The notes beneath the pieces are model-generated. The model searched no databases. It was not told where the DNA came from and saw only the letters and a program-made list of their open reading frames with translations. Positions 17,240-25,271 of a DNA stretch of 64,000 nucleotides are shown here, in pieces. Both the position numbers and the translations under genes were made by a program. Positions within the stretch are counted from its first letter, which is position 1. Each line of letters opens with the position of its first letter. Source of the DNA: an uncultured Lachnospiraceae bacterium (GTDB lineage: Bacteria > Bacillota > Clostridia > Lachnospirales > Lachnospiraceae); contig CANPXP010000002.1 in the NCBI GenBank assembly GCA_947586255.1, positions 54,787 through 118,786 of the forward strand, in the 5' to 3' direction.

Positions 17240-18709
17240 TTACTCCGGTTTCCGCCGCACGGAGCGCTTGTGATAGTATTCCGCAACACCAACGTTGACC
17301 CAGCCGTCCTCGTCCTCGTCGAGATAAAAGCACTCAAAGTTCTCGATGAACGCGGGCACCTCCACGACGACGTCCTCCCCGTCGCAGCTCTCCAGGTAGT
17401 CGTAGACCGCCGTACACCGGTCGTAGTAATCCCGATAGGCCCCATTGTGCACGGACTCCGCCACCCTCATAAGCGCCGACTCAGAGAGCGCTTCCGGCGC
17501 GGACAGAACCGCCGCAAAAAGGATGATCAAAAGAATCGCCCACACACGCCTGTCCGTGCGCAGACCGGCCCAGCGATCCAGCAGGCAGCCCGCAAATACA
17601 GCCAGATTGCACAGCGAGAGCACCAGAACCGTGTCCAGGACAAAGCAGCATCTGTTCGGGAGCAGCAGCCCATTATATCCCAGCACCACCGGGAAAACAG
17701 CCACATAGCTGACCCCGACAGCCAAAAGGCTGACAATTCCATATGTTTTCAGATGCGGCGCAAGCCTTTTGGACAGATAGATGCCAAGCGCGAGCATGAT
17801 CAGCAGAACAACGCCGAACATCGTGTTTCTGGCAAGTCTCTCCGTCTCGGTCCACACGCCTTTGACCGTCCATTTAATAACCTGTAGAAGCTGCCAGTTC
17901 TCCCCCTGCATACTGTACGTATGCCTCGCGTAATTGCCCGGCGCCGCCGTGTTGAGGAGAGCGCCCGCGATACCCGATACCGTAACGGCAATATTTGCGG
18001 CCGACAACTTCCTGCGGATCAGATAAAAGCCGACCGCCAGAAGAAGCGCCGCATAACAGGCGGCACCGCTTACAATGAGCGAGCCTCCCGCCGCCAGAAA
18101 GAGCAGCACCGCCGCAAGGGCGGCGCATACGCGTCTGCCCCGTCCCGGAATTTCGCTTCTGTTCGACGCCAGAAGGCAGGCGAGCGCCAGGAGCGCGACA
18201 GAGAACGGCAGACTGTACGCCACCGCACCGGAATACCAGAAAAAAATCTCTTCAAATATCTGTGAATCCAGTATCGCAAATAAGGCGAGGGAATAGATCG
18301 TCAGCCGTACCCCCCCCCTGAACTTTCGGCCTTCTCTCCACACAAAGCCTGAGGCCGCCCACCACACGACAAAGAGCGCCGCAAAGAACAGCAGCGCATT
18401 GCAGACCATGACGATCCTGAGCTGCTGCAGGCCGAAATTGTTCAGCGGAGAGAGAAACGCCTGCAGGAACATCGCAAAATATGTCCCCTGCCAGTCCAGA
18501 TATAATTCCCGGGAATAGCGAAGAGATGCGGCCAGATACCGAGGCAGAGAGACATGGAACACCCCCACGCGGACGGCATGTGTGTAATCATCCCCGGCAA
18601 ACACCGTATAGCGCGCGCCGCCTGCAATCACACAAACCATAAACAGAATCGCCGCCGCATTGACGGCCACGGCAATCCGGCCAAGCCACTTTTCTGCTTT
18701 GGCGTTCAT
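17240..18709 (-). CDS. DUF6056-like polytopic membrane protein with G9 tract
   Basis: A 489-residue protein with about ten membrane helices, started at MNAKAEKWLG, whose site overlaps the end of the upstream GT4 gene. After helix 1 it has FAGDDYTHAVRVG and then WQGTYFAMF, the same DDY and WQGTY motifs as its paralogue at 2714-4288. The C-terminus carries VGVAEYYHKR, matching the paralogue's VARYYHKE. A GT-C-like role in glycan assembly is inferred. Nine consecutive G bases (18310-18318 as C on the plus strand) encode a Gly-Gly pair near residue 132; slippage there would truncate the protein. Confidence 0.83.
   Translation of the reverse strand: MNAKAEKWLGRIAVAVNAAAILFMVCVIAGGARYTVFAGDDYTHAVRVGVFHVSLPRYLAASLRYSRELYLDWQGTYFAMFLQAFLSPLNNFGLQQLRIVMVCNALLFFAALFVVWWAASGFVWREGRKFRGGVRLTIYSLALFAILDSQIFEEIFFWYSGAVAYSLPFSVALLALACLLASNRSEIPGRGRRVCAALAAVLLFLAAGGSLIVSGAACYAALLLAVGFYLIRRKLSAANIAVTVSGIAGALLNTAAPGNYARHTYSMQGENWQLLQVIKWTVKGVWTETERLARNTMFGVVLLIMLALGIYLSKRLAPHLKTYGIVSLLAVGVSYVAVFPVVLGYNGLLLPNRCCFVLDTVLVLSLCNLAVFAGCLLDRWAGLRTDRRVWAILLIILFAAVLSAPEALSESALMRVAESVHNGAYRDYYDRCTAVYDYLESCDGEDVVVEVPAFIENFECFYLDEDEDGWVNVGVAEYYHKRSVRRKPE
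18310..18318. repeat. Nine-base homopolymer (C9 plus strand, G9 in coding strand)
   Basis: Nine uninterrupted C bases lie inside the DUF6056-like gene, read as G9 in the coding strand across AGG GGG GGG G. The present length keeps the frame open. G tracts of 8-12 are typical slippage sites in phase-variable glycan genes of other bacteria. Confidence 0.85.
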
Positions 18710-18714
18710 ATTTC

Positions 18715-19842
18715 TCACCGCCCCTTCTTCCTGCTCTCGTATTTCTCGCACAGCTCCTCGATGTAGTCCCGCCACTGCTCGAAGACCGCCTGTCCGTTCG
18801 CCCGTCCGGCGATTTCCCTCGCCGCGCAGCCCAGGCGGTTCGCCAGCGCCGGATCTTCGATCAGCCGATTGATTCCGTCCACAAGCGCCTGCTCGTCTTT
18901 AATCGGAATCAGCAGGCCGTCCACGCCGTCCGTCATGATCGTCCGCGGCCCGCCGCAGGGACAGTCTGTGGCGACGATCGGAAGTCCCAGCGCCATAGCC
19001 TCCATCAGCGCGTTCGGCAGTCCCTCCCAGTCTGATGTGAAGGCGAAAAGCGCCGCGTCCACCAGATCTTTTTCCAGCTGATCGCTTGCGCCCATAAGGT
19101 GAATGTAATCGCCGGCTCCCAGTTCGCCGATCAGATTCTCCAGAATCTCCTTCGTGCCATCATGGGAATCCCCGCCGTAGATTTTCAAGTCATAGTCCGG
19201 GTGTCTGGCGTGCACCTTAGCGAAGGCGCGCACCAGCATGGGCTGGTTCTTGAAGTCCACCAGCCTGCCGGACTGCACCACTGTCTTTGTTCTCTTCTCA
19301 GGCGCCGGAACGCCGATATACTTCTCATGGATCGGATTCAGAATAATGCGGGAATTCTCCTGCAGCCGCGGCGCGAAGAACGCCTTGGCCCCTTCCGTCT
19401 GGAACACACAGCCGTCGGCGCGCGGGAATAGGAGCGGAATCTGCAGCTTATCCGCAAGCTCCTCATAATGCCCCGCCGGGTCCGTACGAATGGAGATCAG
19501 CACCGGAAGCTTCATGAAATAAGCCGCCAACAGTCCTCTGTACAGCGCTTTTCTGGCAAAGGGAATCAGGATATCCGGCTTCTCGGTTTTGAGAAAGTCT
19601 CGCAGATATTTCACACGGAGCAATACCTGCACAGGATGTGGCTTCTTTTCATCGTCCTCTCTGAGCCCCACATGCACCCGTCTGACCCGCTCGTCCAGCG
19701 CGAACTCATCCTCGCCGTACCACTCCGTCGCGACCAGAACCTCATAGCCCTCCGCGGCAAACCGATTGGCCAGATTGGTGACAACGCGCTCCGCGCCGCC
19801 CTGCTCGAGACAATTTAAGTGAAATGCTATCCTGCGTGCCAT
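18715..19842 (-). CDS. GT4 family glycosyltransferase
   Basis: A 375-residue GT-B enzyme starting 9 bases after a strong GGAGGGAG site. It has FHLNCLEQGGAERVVTNLA at the N-terminus, VQSGRLVDFKNQ in the C-terminal domain, and SDWEGLPNALMEAMALGLPIV containing the E-x7-E motif of retaining GT4 enzymes, followed by PCGGPRTI. It lies directly downstream of the MBOAT gene (25-base gap), so it shares the transcript of the Dlt-like module. The acceptor may be the glycan that this module decorates. Donor sugar is unknown. Confidence 0.9.
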   Translation of the reverse strand: MARRIAFHLNCLEQGGAERVVTNLANRFAAEGYEVLVATEWYGEDEFALDERVRRVHVGLREDDEKKPHPVQVLLRVKYLRDFLKTEKPDILIPFARKALYRGLLAAYFMKLPVLISIRTDPAGHYEELADKLQIPLLFPRADGCVFQTEGAKAFFAPRLQENSRIILNPIHEKYIGVPAPEKRTKTVVQSGRLVDFKNQPMLVRAFAKVHARHPDYDLKIYGGDSHDGTKEILENLIGELGAGDYIHLMGASDQLEKDLVDAALFAFTSDWEGLPNALMEAMALGLPIVATDCPCGGPRTIMTDGVDGLLIPIKDEQALVDGINRLIEDPALANRLGCAAREIAGRANGQAVFEQWRDYIEELCEKYESRKKGR

Positions 19843-19867
19843 ATACGCGCACTCCCTCCGTCAGTCG

Positions 19868-21442
19868 TCAGAAACTCTGATACATGAACACCGCCGTGTC
19901 GTAACCGCCCCCGTAGATGCCCGTTACCAGCAGCGTCAGCACAACGCCGTAGTAGCACATCCACCTGATCGGAGCCGGCTTCGCAGCCAGATAGGCTCTG
20001 ACGTCCTCCCCGCGCTCCTCCAATACGGAAACTGCCAGCCAGACAAGCAACACCGCAAGCAACAGCAGAAAATCATATCTGCTCAATCCGTACGCCGTGA
20101 TCTCGCCCGTCAGCAGACTCACCGGACGCAGCCTGGTCACAAAGGACAGAAAGATCGCCCGCGCCTGCTCCAGACTCCCGCTTCTGATCAGCACGTCGGC
20201 CGCAAAGACGATCAGCCATGTCCGCGCCATACATACAAAAGACCACAGCCTGCCGTCCCGGATATGCAGTTTCTCCTTCCAGACCCCATAATACGGCTCC
20301 AGCACCAAGGATATGCTCATGATGACGCCATAGTAAATCCCCCACAACATATAGCCGAGCGTCCTGCCGTGCCATATCCCCGTAAAAAACCATACAAGCA
20401 TCGTTCCCAGGATCGGCACAACATGCCTGCCGAACGTTTTCCACTTCCCTTTGCATACCTTGCCGAGCCTGCGGCCCGGACCGGACATCACGAAAGAGAA
20501 CATCACGTAGTCCTTGAACCACGCCCCCAGCGTAATATGCCACCTGCGCCAGAATTCCGCCACCGATTTTGCAAAATAGGGTCGCCTGAAATTTTCGGGA
20601 AGCGCGATGGCGAATGTCTCGCTGACTCCCATCGCCATATCAATATAGCCTGAGAAATCCGCATAGAGCTGCAGCATATACAGGACCGTCGCGCAGACGA
20701 ATACGCTGCCCGGCACTGAGGACGGTTCCACGCCATAGACCCGATCCACAAAGATGCCGAGCCTGTCCGCGATTACCAGCTTCTTGAAAGCGCCCCACAC
20801 AAACCTCTGTATGCCGCGAAGCAGTCTGTCGTAGCTGAAAGCGCGGCCGCCCGCAAACTGCTCCTTCATATGGGCATAGCGGTTGAACGGCCCCTGTGTG
20901 ACAGATGGGAAATACGCAAGAAACAACAAGAATTTTAGAGGATTCGTCTCCGCCTCGCAGTTCTCCCGCCCGACGTCAACGACATAGCCGATCGCCGTCA
21001 GCGTATAAAAAGAGATGCCGAGCGGCATGATCACTCTCTCCAGAAAACCGGCCCGCGAACCCGCCAGCCGCTCTGCGAGCGGCAACGCGACAACCGCATA
21101 CTTGTAAAAGACGAGCAGGCCGAGCTGAAAGATAAAACAGGGAAGCTGCAACCGCTTTCTCCTGCTCCGGAACATATCCTTGACCGCCTTTTTGCTCTCT
21201 CTGTCAGCGCACGCGGCAAGTTCCTCTCTCTCCCGCTCGAGCAGCCGCTTCAGATACAGCCCGCAGCCGTAGGCTGTAAGCGCCGTGAGCAGCAGACCGA
21301 GCGGAAACCCCCGCAGACCGATCACATAGAAGACAAGGCTCGCCGCAAGCAGCACATACCACTGACGCCCCTTGGGCACCAGATAATAGAGTGAAAAAGC
21401 GATCGCCCACAATATCACAAAGGGCAATGATAGAAACTGCAT
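19868..21442 (-). CDS. MBOAT family O-acyltransferase (DltB/AlgI-like)
   Basis: A 524-residue polytopic membrane protein of the usual MBOAT length. VTQGPFNRYAHMKEQF, then QLYADFSGYIDMAMG, and FWRRWHITLGAWFKDYV mark the DltB/AlgI branch. The conserved histidine is in FFTGIWHGRTLGYMLWG. MBOAT proteins of this branch take an acyl or aminoacyl group from a thioester carrier and pass it across the membrane to a glycan or its SGNH partner. The carrier-protein gene ends one base before this start, so the two are coupled. With the adenylation enzyme and SGNH protein upstream this completes a Dlt-type set. The acyl donor is not known. Confidence 0.93.
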   Translation of the reverse strand: MQFLSLPFVILWAIAFSLYYLVPKGRQWYVLLAASLVFYVIGLRGFPLGLLLTALTAYGCGLYLKRLLEREREELAACADRESKKAVKDMFRSRRKRLQLPCFIFQLGLLVFYKYAVVALPLAERLAGSRAGFLERVIMPLGISFYTLTAIGYVVDVGRENCEAETNPLKFLLFLAYFPSVTQGPFNRYAHMKEQFAGGRAFSYDRLLRGIQRFVWGAFKKLVIADRLGIFVDRVYGVEPSSVPGSVFVCATVLYMLQLYADFSGYIDMAMGVSETFAIALPENFRRPYFAKSVAEFWRRWHITLGAWFKDYVMFSFVMSGPGRRLGKVCKGKWKTFGRHVVPILGTMLVWFFTGIWHGRTLGYMLWGIYYGVIMSISLVLEPYYGVWKEKLHIRDGRLWSFVCMARTWLIVFAADVLIRSGSLEQARAIFLSFVTRLRPVSLLTGEITAYGLSRYDFLLLLAVLLVWLAVSVLEERGEDVRAYLAAKPAPIRWMCYYGVVLTLLVTGIYGGGYDTAVFMYQSF

Positions 21443-21673
21443 TTACTCCTCCAACAACCTTTTCACGAGCGCGATGATCGCCTCTTTATTCCTGAAATTC
21501 TCCGCCACGACGTACTTCGCGTCAATCTCGATGTCAAATTCGTCCTCCAGATCGCTCACCACGTTGATGACGGTAAAAGAATCGATCACGCCGTCCTCCA
21601 TCATGCTGTCGCCGTCGTAGGTCAGCGCCTCCTCGCAGTGCTCTTCCAGAATTTCCAAAATCTTTTCTTCCAT
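21443..21673 (-). CDS. DltC-like phosphopantetheine carrier protein
   Basis: A 76-residue acidic protein. The ATG at 21673 is chosen because GGAGGAG lies 6 bases upstream; a GTG at 21706 is also in frame but has no such site. DGVIDSFTVINVV places Ser32 in the DSF motif where 4'-phosphopantetheine is attached. Size and acidity match DltC and peptidyl/acyl carrier proteins. Directly upstream is a formyltransferase gene and directly downstream the MBOAT gene, so it probably carries the activated group between them. No phosphopantetheinyl transferase gene is in the window; the cellular enzyme would have to modify it. Confidence 0.92.
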   Translation of the reverse strand: MEEKILEILEEHCEEALTYDGDSMMEDGVIDSFTVINVVSDLEDEFDIEIDAKYVVAENFRNKEAIIALVKRLLEE

Positions 21674-21702
21674 GATGCTCTCCTCCGGTTCTCCTATGCC
21701 GC

Positions 21703-22620
21703 TCACGTCCCGCCGCCTGTGCAGTCCTTTTCATCCGCGCAGTCCGCATATCTGTATTTCATCTTCAGCAATCCGTCCCGAAACGGCAGATACACAAAGC
21801 CCGGCCTGTCCTCCTGTCCATCCGGCGCGATCCGGCGGTATCTGAGGATTTCCGCCTCCCGGCCGCCGATCACGGTCCGCGGCGGCGGAAAGATATCGCT
21901 CTTGCCGTAATCCACGCTGCGAAGCAGCCTGTAGATTTCCTCCGGCGGATCGGTCAGGCAGAACCGCCCGTCCGAAGGTATCTCCCTGGACCGGTATAGC
22001 CTGCGGGCCGGATCAAAGCCCTGCGGTCTCGTCTGCGCCCGCCTCTCCAGCACGTCGGCAAAGCATTCCCGAAACGCTTCGGCCGCCAGATCCATCAGCC
22101 GCTCCGTCAGTTCATACGCCTTCACATCTTCCCCGACAGGGCACCGTCTCTGTATGATAATATCGCCTTCGTCCACGCCCACCGTCACATAATGCCAGGT
22201 GATGCCTGTCTCTTTTTCCCCCGCGTAGATCACCCAGGTAGGCGCGTTTCGCCCCGGGTACTCCGGCAGCAGCGCATTGTGGAAATTGATGACGGTGATA
22301 TTTTCCTTTTGCACCAGCGCGGAGGGAAAGAGATAATTGTTGCTGGCGCTGACAATCAGCGTCTCCCCGACGACCCCGTCGAGATAAGCCGCCAGCCTCT
22401 TTTTATCCGGAATCCGCTGAAAAGATACGCCTCTCTCCGCGCAGATCTTCTCCGTGACACTCAGTGAATGCATCTCATGCTCGATAAATTCGAGGTCGTA
22501 TCCATATTCTTCCTGCCTGTCGCAGACATACCGAAGCACTTCGCCCGTCACCTTACCGTAACCGATCACGATGACTCTGCGAAATGCCGTGGCTTTCGTT
22601 TCACCCATATACATCCTCAT
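21703..22620 (-). CDS. Formyltransferase-fold protein inside the Dlt-like module
   Basis: A 305-residue protein with the catalytic core of 10-formyl-tetrahydrofolate-dependent transferases (Fmt, ArnA N-domain, sugar N-formyltransferases). The triad is intact: Asn112 and His114 in INFHNALLPEYPGR, and Asp150 in GVDEGDII. The start could be 22620 or the ATG at 22608, which has GAGG 6 bases upstream. The gene lies between the adenylation gene (16-base gap) and the carrier gene. It may formylate a carrier-bound amino acid, as the formylation domain does in the LgrA initiation module, or an amino sugar. The fold and residues are seen; the substrate is inference. It is too short and atypical for a housekeeping Fmt. 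Confidence 0.88.
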   Translation of the reverse strand: MRMYMGETKATAFRRVIVIGYGKVTGEVLRYVCDRQEEYGYDLEFIEHEMHSLSVTEKICAERGVSFQRIPDKKRLAAYLDGVVGETLIVSASNNYLFPSALVQKENITVINFHNALLPEYPGRNAPTWVIYAGEKETGITWHYVTVGVDEGDIIIQRRCPVGEDVKAYELTERLMDLAAEAFRECFADVLERRAQTRPQGFDPARRLYRSREIPSDGRFCLTDPPEEIYRLLRSVDYGKSDIFPPPRTVIGGREAEILRYRRIAPDGQEDRPGFVYLPFRDGLLKMKYRYADCADEKDCTGGGT

Positions 22621-22635
22621 TCCGCATCGACAGCG

Positions 22636-24141
22636 CTACAGATATTCTTTCAGCTTCACCCTGTCGATCTTGCCGTTGGCGTTGATCGGCATTGTCTCCA
22701 GCGTAATCACTTTGTTCGGCAGCATATACTCCGGCACAAGTCTGGCAATCCGCTCGTTGATGTACGCCTTGTCCAGCTGCTCCTCGATAAAGAGAACAAT
22801 CTTCTGGCGCTTCTCGTCATACAGACAGCAGCACAGCGCGATCTCCTCCAGAGAGGAAACCGCCGTCTCGATTTCACCCAGTTCGATCCGGTGTCCCATG
22901 TGCTTGATCTGAAAATCCTTGCGGGAAAGATACACAAGTTCGCCGTATTCGTTGTATTTCACCAGATCGCCGGTCCGATAGATAATTTCCGGCACATGCG
23001 GATTCAGCGGATTCTGCACGAAGACCTCCCCGGTCTTCTCGGGATTATTGTAATATCCCATCGAGAGGGACGTGCCTCTCACACAGAGCTCGCCGACCTC
23101 GCCCTCCGCCACGGGCTTATCCTGCCCGTTCAGCACGATAATATCTGTATTCGCCATCGGAACGCCGATCGGCAGCGGCTCGTCGTCGGAGAATTCACGG
23201 TCCACAATATAGTACGTGCAGGCGTCTGTAATTTCGGTGGGGCCGTACAGGTTGGCATACAGGACGTTCGGCAGAAATTTACGCCAGACATTGAGCTGCC
23301 TGTTCGGCATCACCTCCCCGCAGAACAGAACCCGCCGCAGGGTATCCGAGAGATCCACATTGCGAAAAGCCTTCAGCTTCGCCACCACGATGAGCGCCGA
23401 GGGCACCCAGAAAATGGTATTGATTTGATTCTCCCTCAGGTACTCCAGAAGCGGCACGGGCTGCGCGAACAGATTCTTCGGTATGATATAGGTGGTCGCC
23501 CCGCTCTTGATCGTGCTGTAGATATCCAGAATGGAATTGTCAAAGTAAAACGGCGCCTGATTGCCGAAGGTATCCTCTTTCGTGATCTGGAAAGTTTCCG
23601 TCACCCAGTCGATATAGTCGATCACGGAGCGGTGGCTGATCGTGACTCCCTTCGGGATGCCCGTGGAACCGGAAGTAAACAGAACATACAGAAGATCCGT
23701 GTCGATTCCCCTGTCTCTGGCCGAATCGACAATCTGCCCGTCCTCGGGCAGCAAAACGGCCTCCTCAAATATCAGATAATCGCCCTGATAGGCATACTGC
23801 GCGAAGGTGTCCCTAAGCGCCGCCGTCGTTATGACCAGGGACGGCTGCAGCACCTCCAGAATCTTGTCGACTCTGCTCGCCGGCATTCCGATATCGATGG
23901 GCGAATAGAAATTGCAGCTGTATGCCGCTCCCATAAAGGAGACCAGCATATCGACACCCTTCTCCATATACACGGCCACCGGGCTCTTAAAAAAGCCCCG
24001 CGCGAGTATCTGACCGGCCAGCGCCCGCGCCTGGGACCGCAACTCCCCAAAAGTGACCGCCTTCCTCTCATCCGCGAAAGCAACCTTGTCAGGCAGCCTG
24101 TCCGCAGTCTGGTCCAGCCAGTATGTAACGTTTGCTTTCAT
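22636..24141 (-). CDS. DltA-like amino acid adenylating enzyme
   Basis: A 501-residue stand-alone adenylation enzyme of DltA length. Core motifs are complete: LFTSGSTGIPKG (about 154-165), FDNSILD (200-206) with Asp201 as the likely amino-group anchor, NLYGPTE (297-303), YRTGDL (388-393), the hinge region at about 407-422, and NGKIDR (489-494) with catalytic Lys491. FCGEV near residue 273-277 matches a pocket segment of DltA. It would make an aminoacyl-AMP and load it on the carrier at 21443. The start at 24141 fits family length; a GTG at 24168 overlaps the upstream stop and is an alternative. Which amino acid is used is unknown. Confidence 0.92.
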   Translation of the reverse strand: MKANVTYWLDQTADRLPDKVAFADERKAVTFGELRSQARALAGQILARGFFKSPVAVYMEKGVDMLVSFMGAAYSCNFYSPIDIGMPASRVDKILEVLQPSLVITTAALRDTFAQYAYQGDYLIFEEAVLLPEDGQIVDSARDRGIDTDLLYVLFTSGSTGIPKGVTISHRSVIDYIDWVTETFQITKEDTFGNQAPFYFDNSILDIYSTIKSGATTYIIPKNLFAQPVPLLEYLRENQINTIFWVPSALIVVAKLKAFRNVDLSDTLRRVLFCGEVMPNRQLNVWRKFLPNVLYANLYGPTEITDACTYYIVDREFSDDEPLPIGVPMANTDIIVLNGQDKPVAEGEVGELCVRGTSLSMGYYNNPEKTGEVFVQNPLNPHVPEIIYRTGDLVKYNEYGELVYLSRKDFQIKHMGHRIELGEIETAVSSLEEIALCCCLYDEKRQKIVLFIEEQLDKAYINERIARLVPEYMLPNKVITLETMPINANGKIDRVKLKEYL

Positions 24142-24164
24142 CGCAGCTTCTGCCCCTTCTCCGT

Positions 24165-25271
24165 TCACTGTACCCGATAGAATGTATCCGGCATCTTCTC
24201 TGTCTTGACGTGATAGATGTCGTACAGATCCGTCATTTCCAGTCCGCAGCCGGCAGGGTCGTAGGAGCCGTACAGGGCGATTCCCCTGTCCGCGGCCAGT
24301 TCTTTAACGCTCTGCTCCACCTGCAGAGCAATCCGGAACTGCTCCTCAGATTCTATGTAATTATACATCATGGGCGAATAGGGTGGCAAGTATAAAATCA
24401 CCTCCACGCCGCGCCCCTGCAGATAGTCCAACAGCGCGGTGAACAACCGCATACTCTCCCCGTCGATCTCCCGGTAATCCGTCAGGCGGTATACCACATG
24501 CTCCGCGATGGACTGTCTGGTCAGCTCCTCCACTTCGCCGACGTCCACTTCCCGCAGACTTCTCTCGTAGGCGACGCTTCCGTCACAGCGCTTCAGATAG
24601 CGCTCGGTCTCCCGGTCCGTCGTGTAATTCACCAGGAAACGCCTGTGTTCCCAGAGCCGTGTGACATTGTAGCGAAAGTAATTGAGCGACAGCCACTTGG
24701 TATGGTCGCGGCCGGTGTCCGCCCGGAGAGCCGCGGCCGTCCCGTTCACAGCTTTCACGCCGTCCGCAGCCGCCGAGCCGCTCTCCTGCGAAGCGGCGAT
24801 CCGCTCCTCCATGTAGCTCACATAGTCCTCCAGCTCCTCCCAGCGCTCATTGTTGTGACTCGCGTTGAAAAGAAAGGCGTCCACGCCGATAACCATCTTC
24901 TCCGGGAGCCGGCCGTTCCGGTCCAGTATGCCCGCCACCGCCAGCAGATCGTAGATCGTGGATTCGGACAGCCCAGTGTTGTAGAAGGAGTCCGTCCCGA
25001 ACATCTCGCGGTCAAAATTCATCACTCTGCTGGAGCCGGCCACGATCACTTCCTTTGCGGACGACTGCCTGTTCAGGCAGGCAAGCAGAAGCTTTCTGTC
25101 GTTGAAATCCGATTCCTGCAGTCCCTCCACATTCATGCCGCGCTCCATCTGCTCCCCAATCCCGTCGTAAGTGACCCGGAGATATGCGTAGGAATCCACG
25201 TACCAGTTGACCGCCGCCACCATACACAGCAGCGGGAGTATGAACAAAACCGCCTTACACCACTTTTTCAT
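24165..25271 (-). CDS. DltD-like SGNH membrane-anchored protein
   Basis: A 368-residue protein with a single N-terminal helix (about residues 5-22) and an extracytoplasmic domain. IVAGSSRVMNFDRE supplies the block I serine, and YDIYHVKTEK near the C-terminus supplies the Asp and His of an SGNH triad. In Dlt systems the equivalent DltD protein accepts the group exported by the MBOAT and transfers it to the polymer. The start at MKKWCKAVLF has a GGAG site 8-9 bases upstream and overlaps the end of the DUF6020-like gene. Sequence similarity to true DltD looks distant; the call rests on topology, motifs and gene order. Confidence 0.82.
   Translation of the reverse strand: MKKWCKAVLFILPLLCMVAAVNWYVDSYAYLRVTYDGIGEQMERGMNVEGLQESDFNDRKLLLACLNRQSSAKEVIVAGSSRVMNFDREMFGTDSFYNTGLSESTIYDLLAVAGILDRNGRLPEKMVIGVDAFLFNASHNNERWEELEDYVSYMEERIAASQESGSAAADGVKAVNGTAAALRADTGRDHTKWLSLNYFRYNVTRLWEHRRFLVNYTTDRETERYLKRCDGSVAYERSLREVDVGEVEELTRQSIAEHVVYRLTDYREIDGESMRLFTALLDYLQGRGVEVILYLPPYSPMMYNYIESEEQFRIALQVEQSVKELAADRGIALYGSYDPAGCGLEMTDLYDIYHVKTEKMPDTFYRVQ

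Noticed and set aside
22636..24141. Adenylation enzyme as a nonribosomal peptide synthetase fragment
   Set aside because: Length, motif spacing and the MBOAT/SGNH/carrier neighbours fit a stand-alone DltA-like enzyme; there is no condensation or thioesterase domain nearby.
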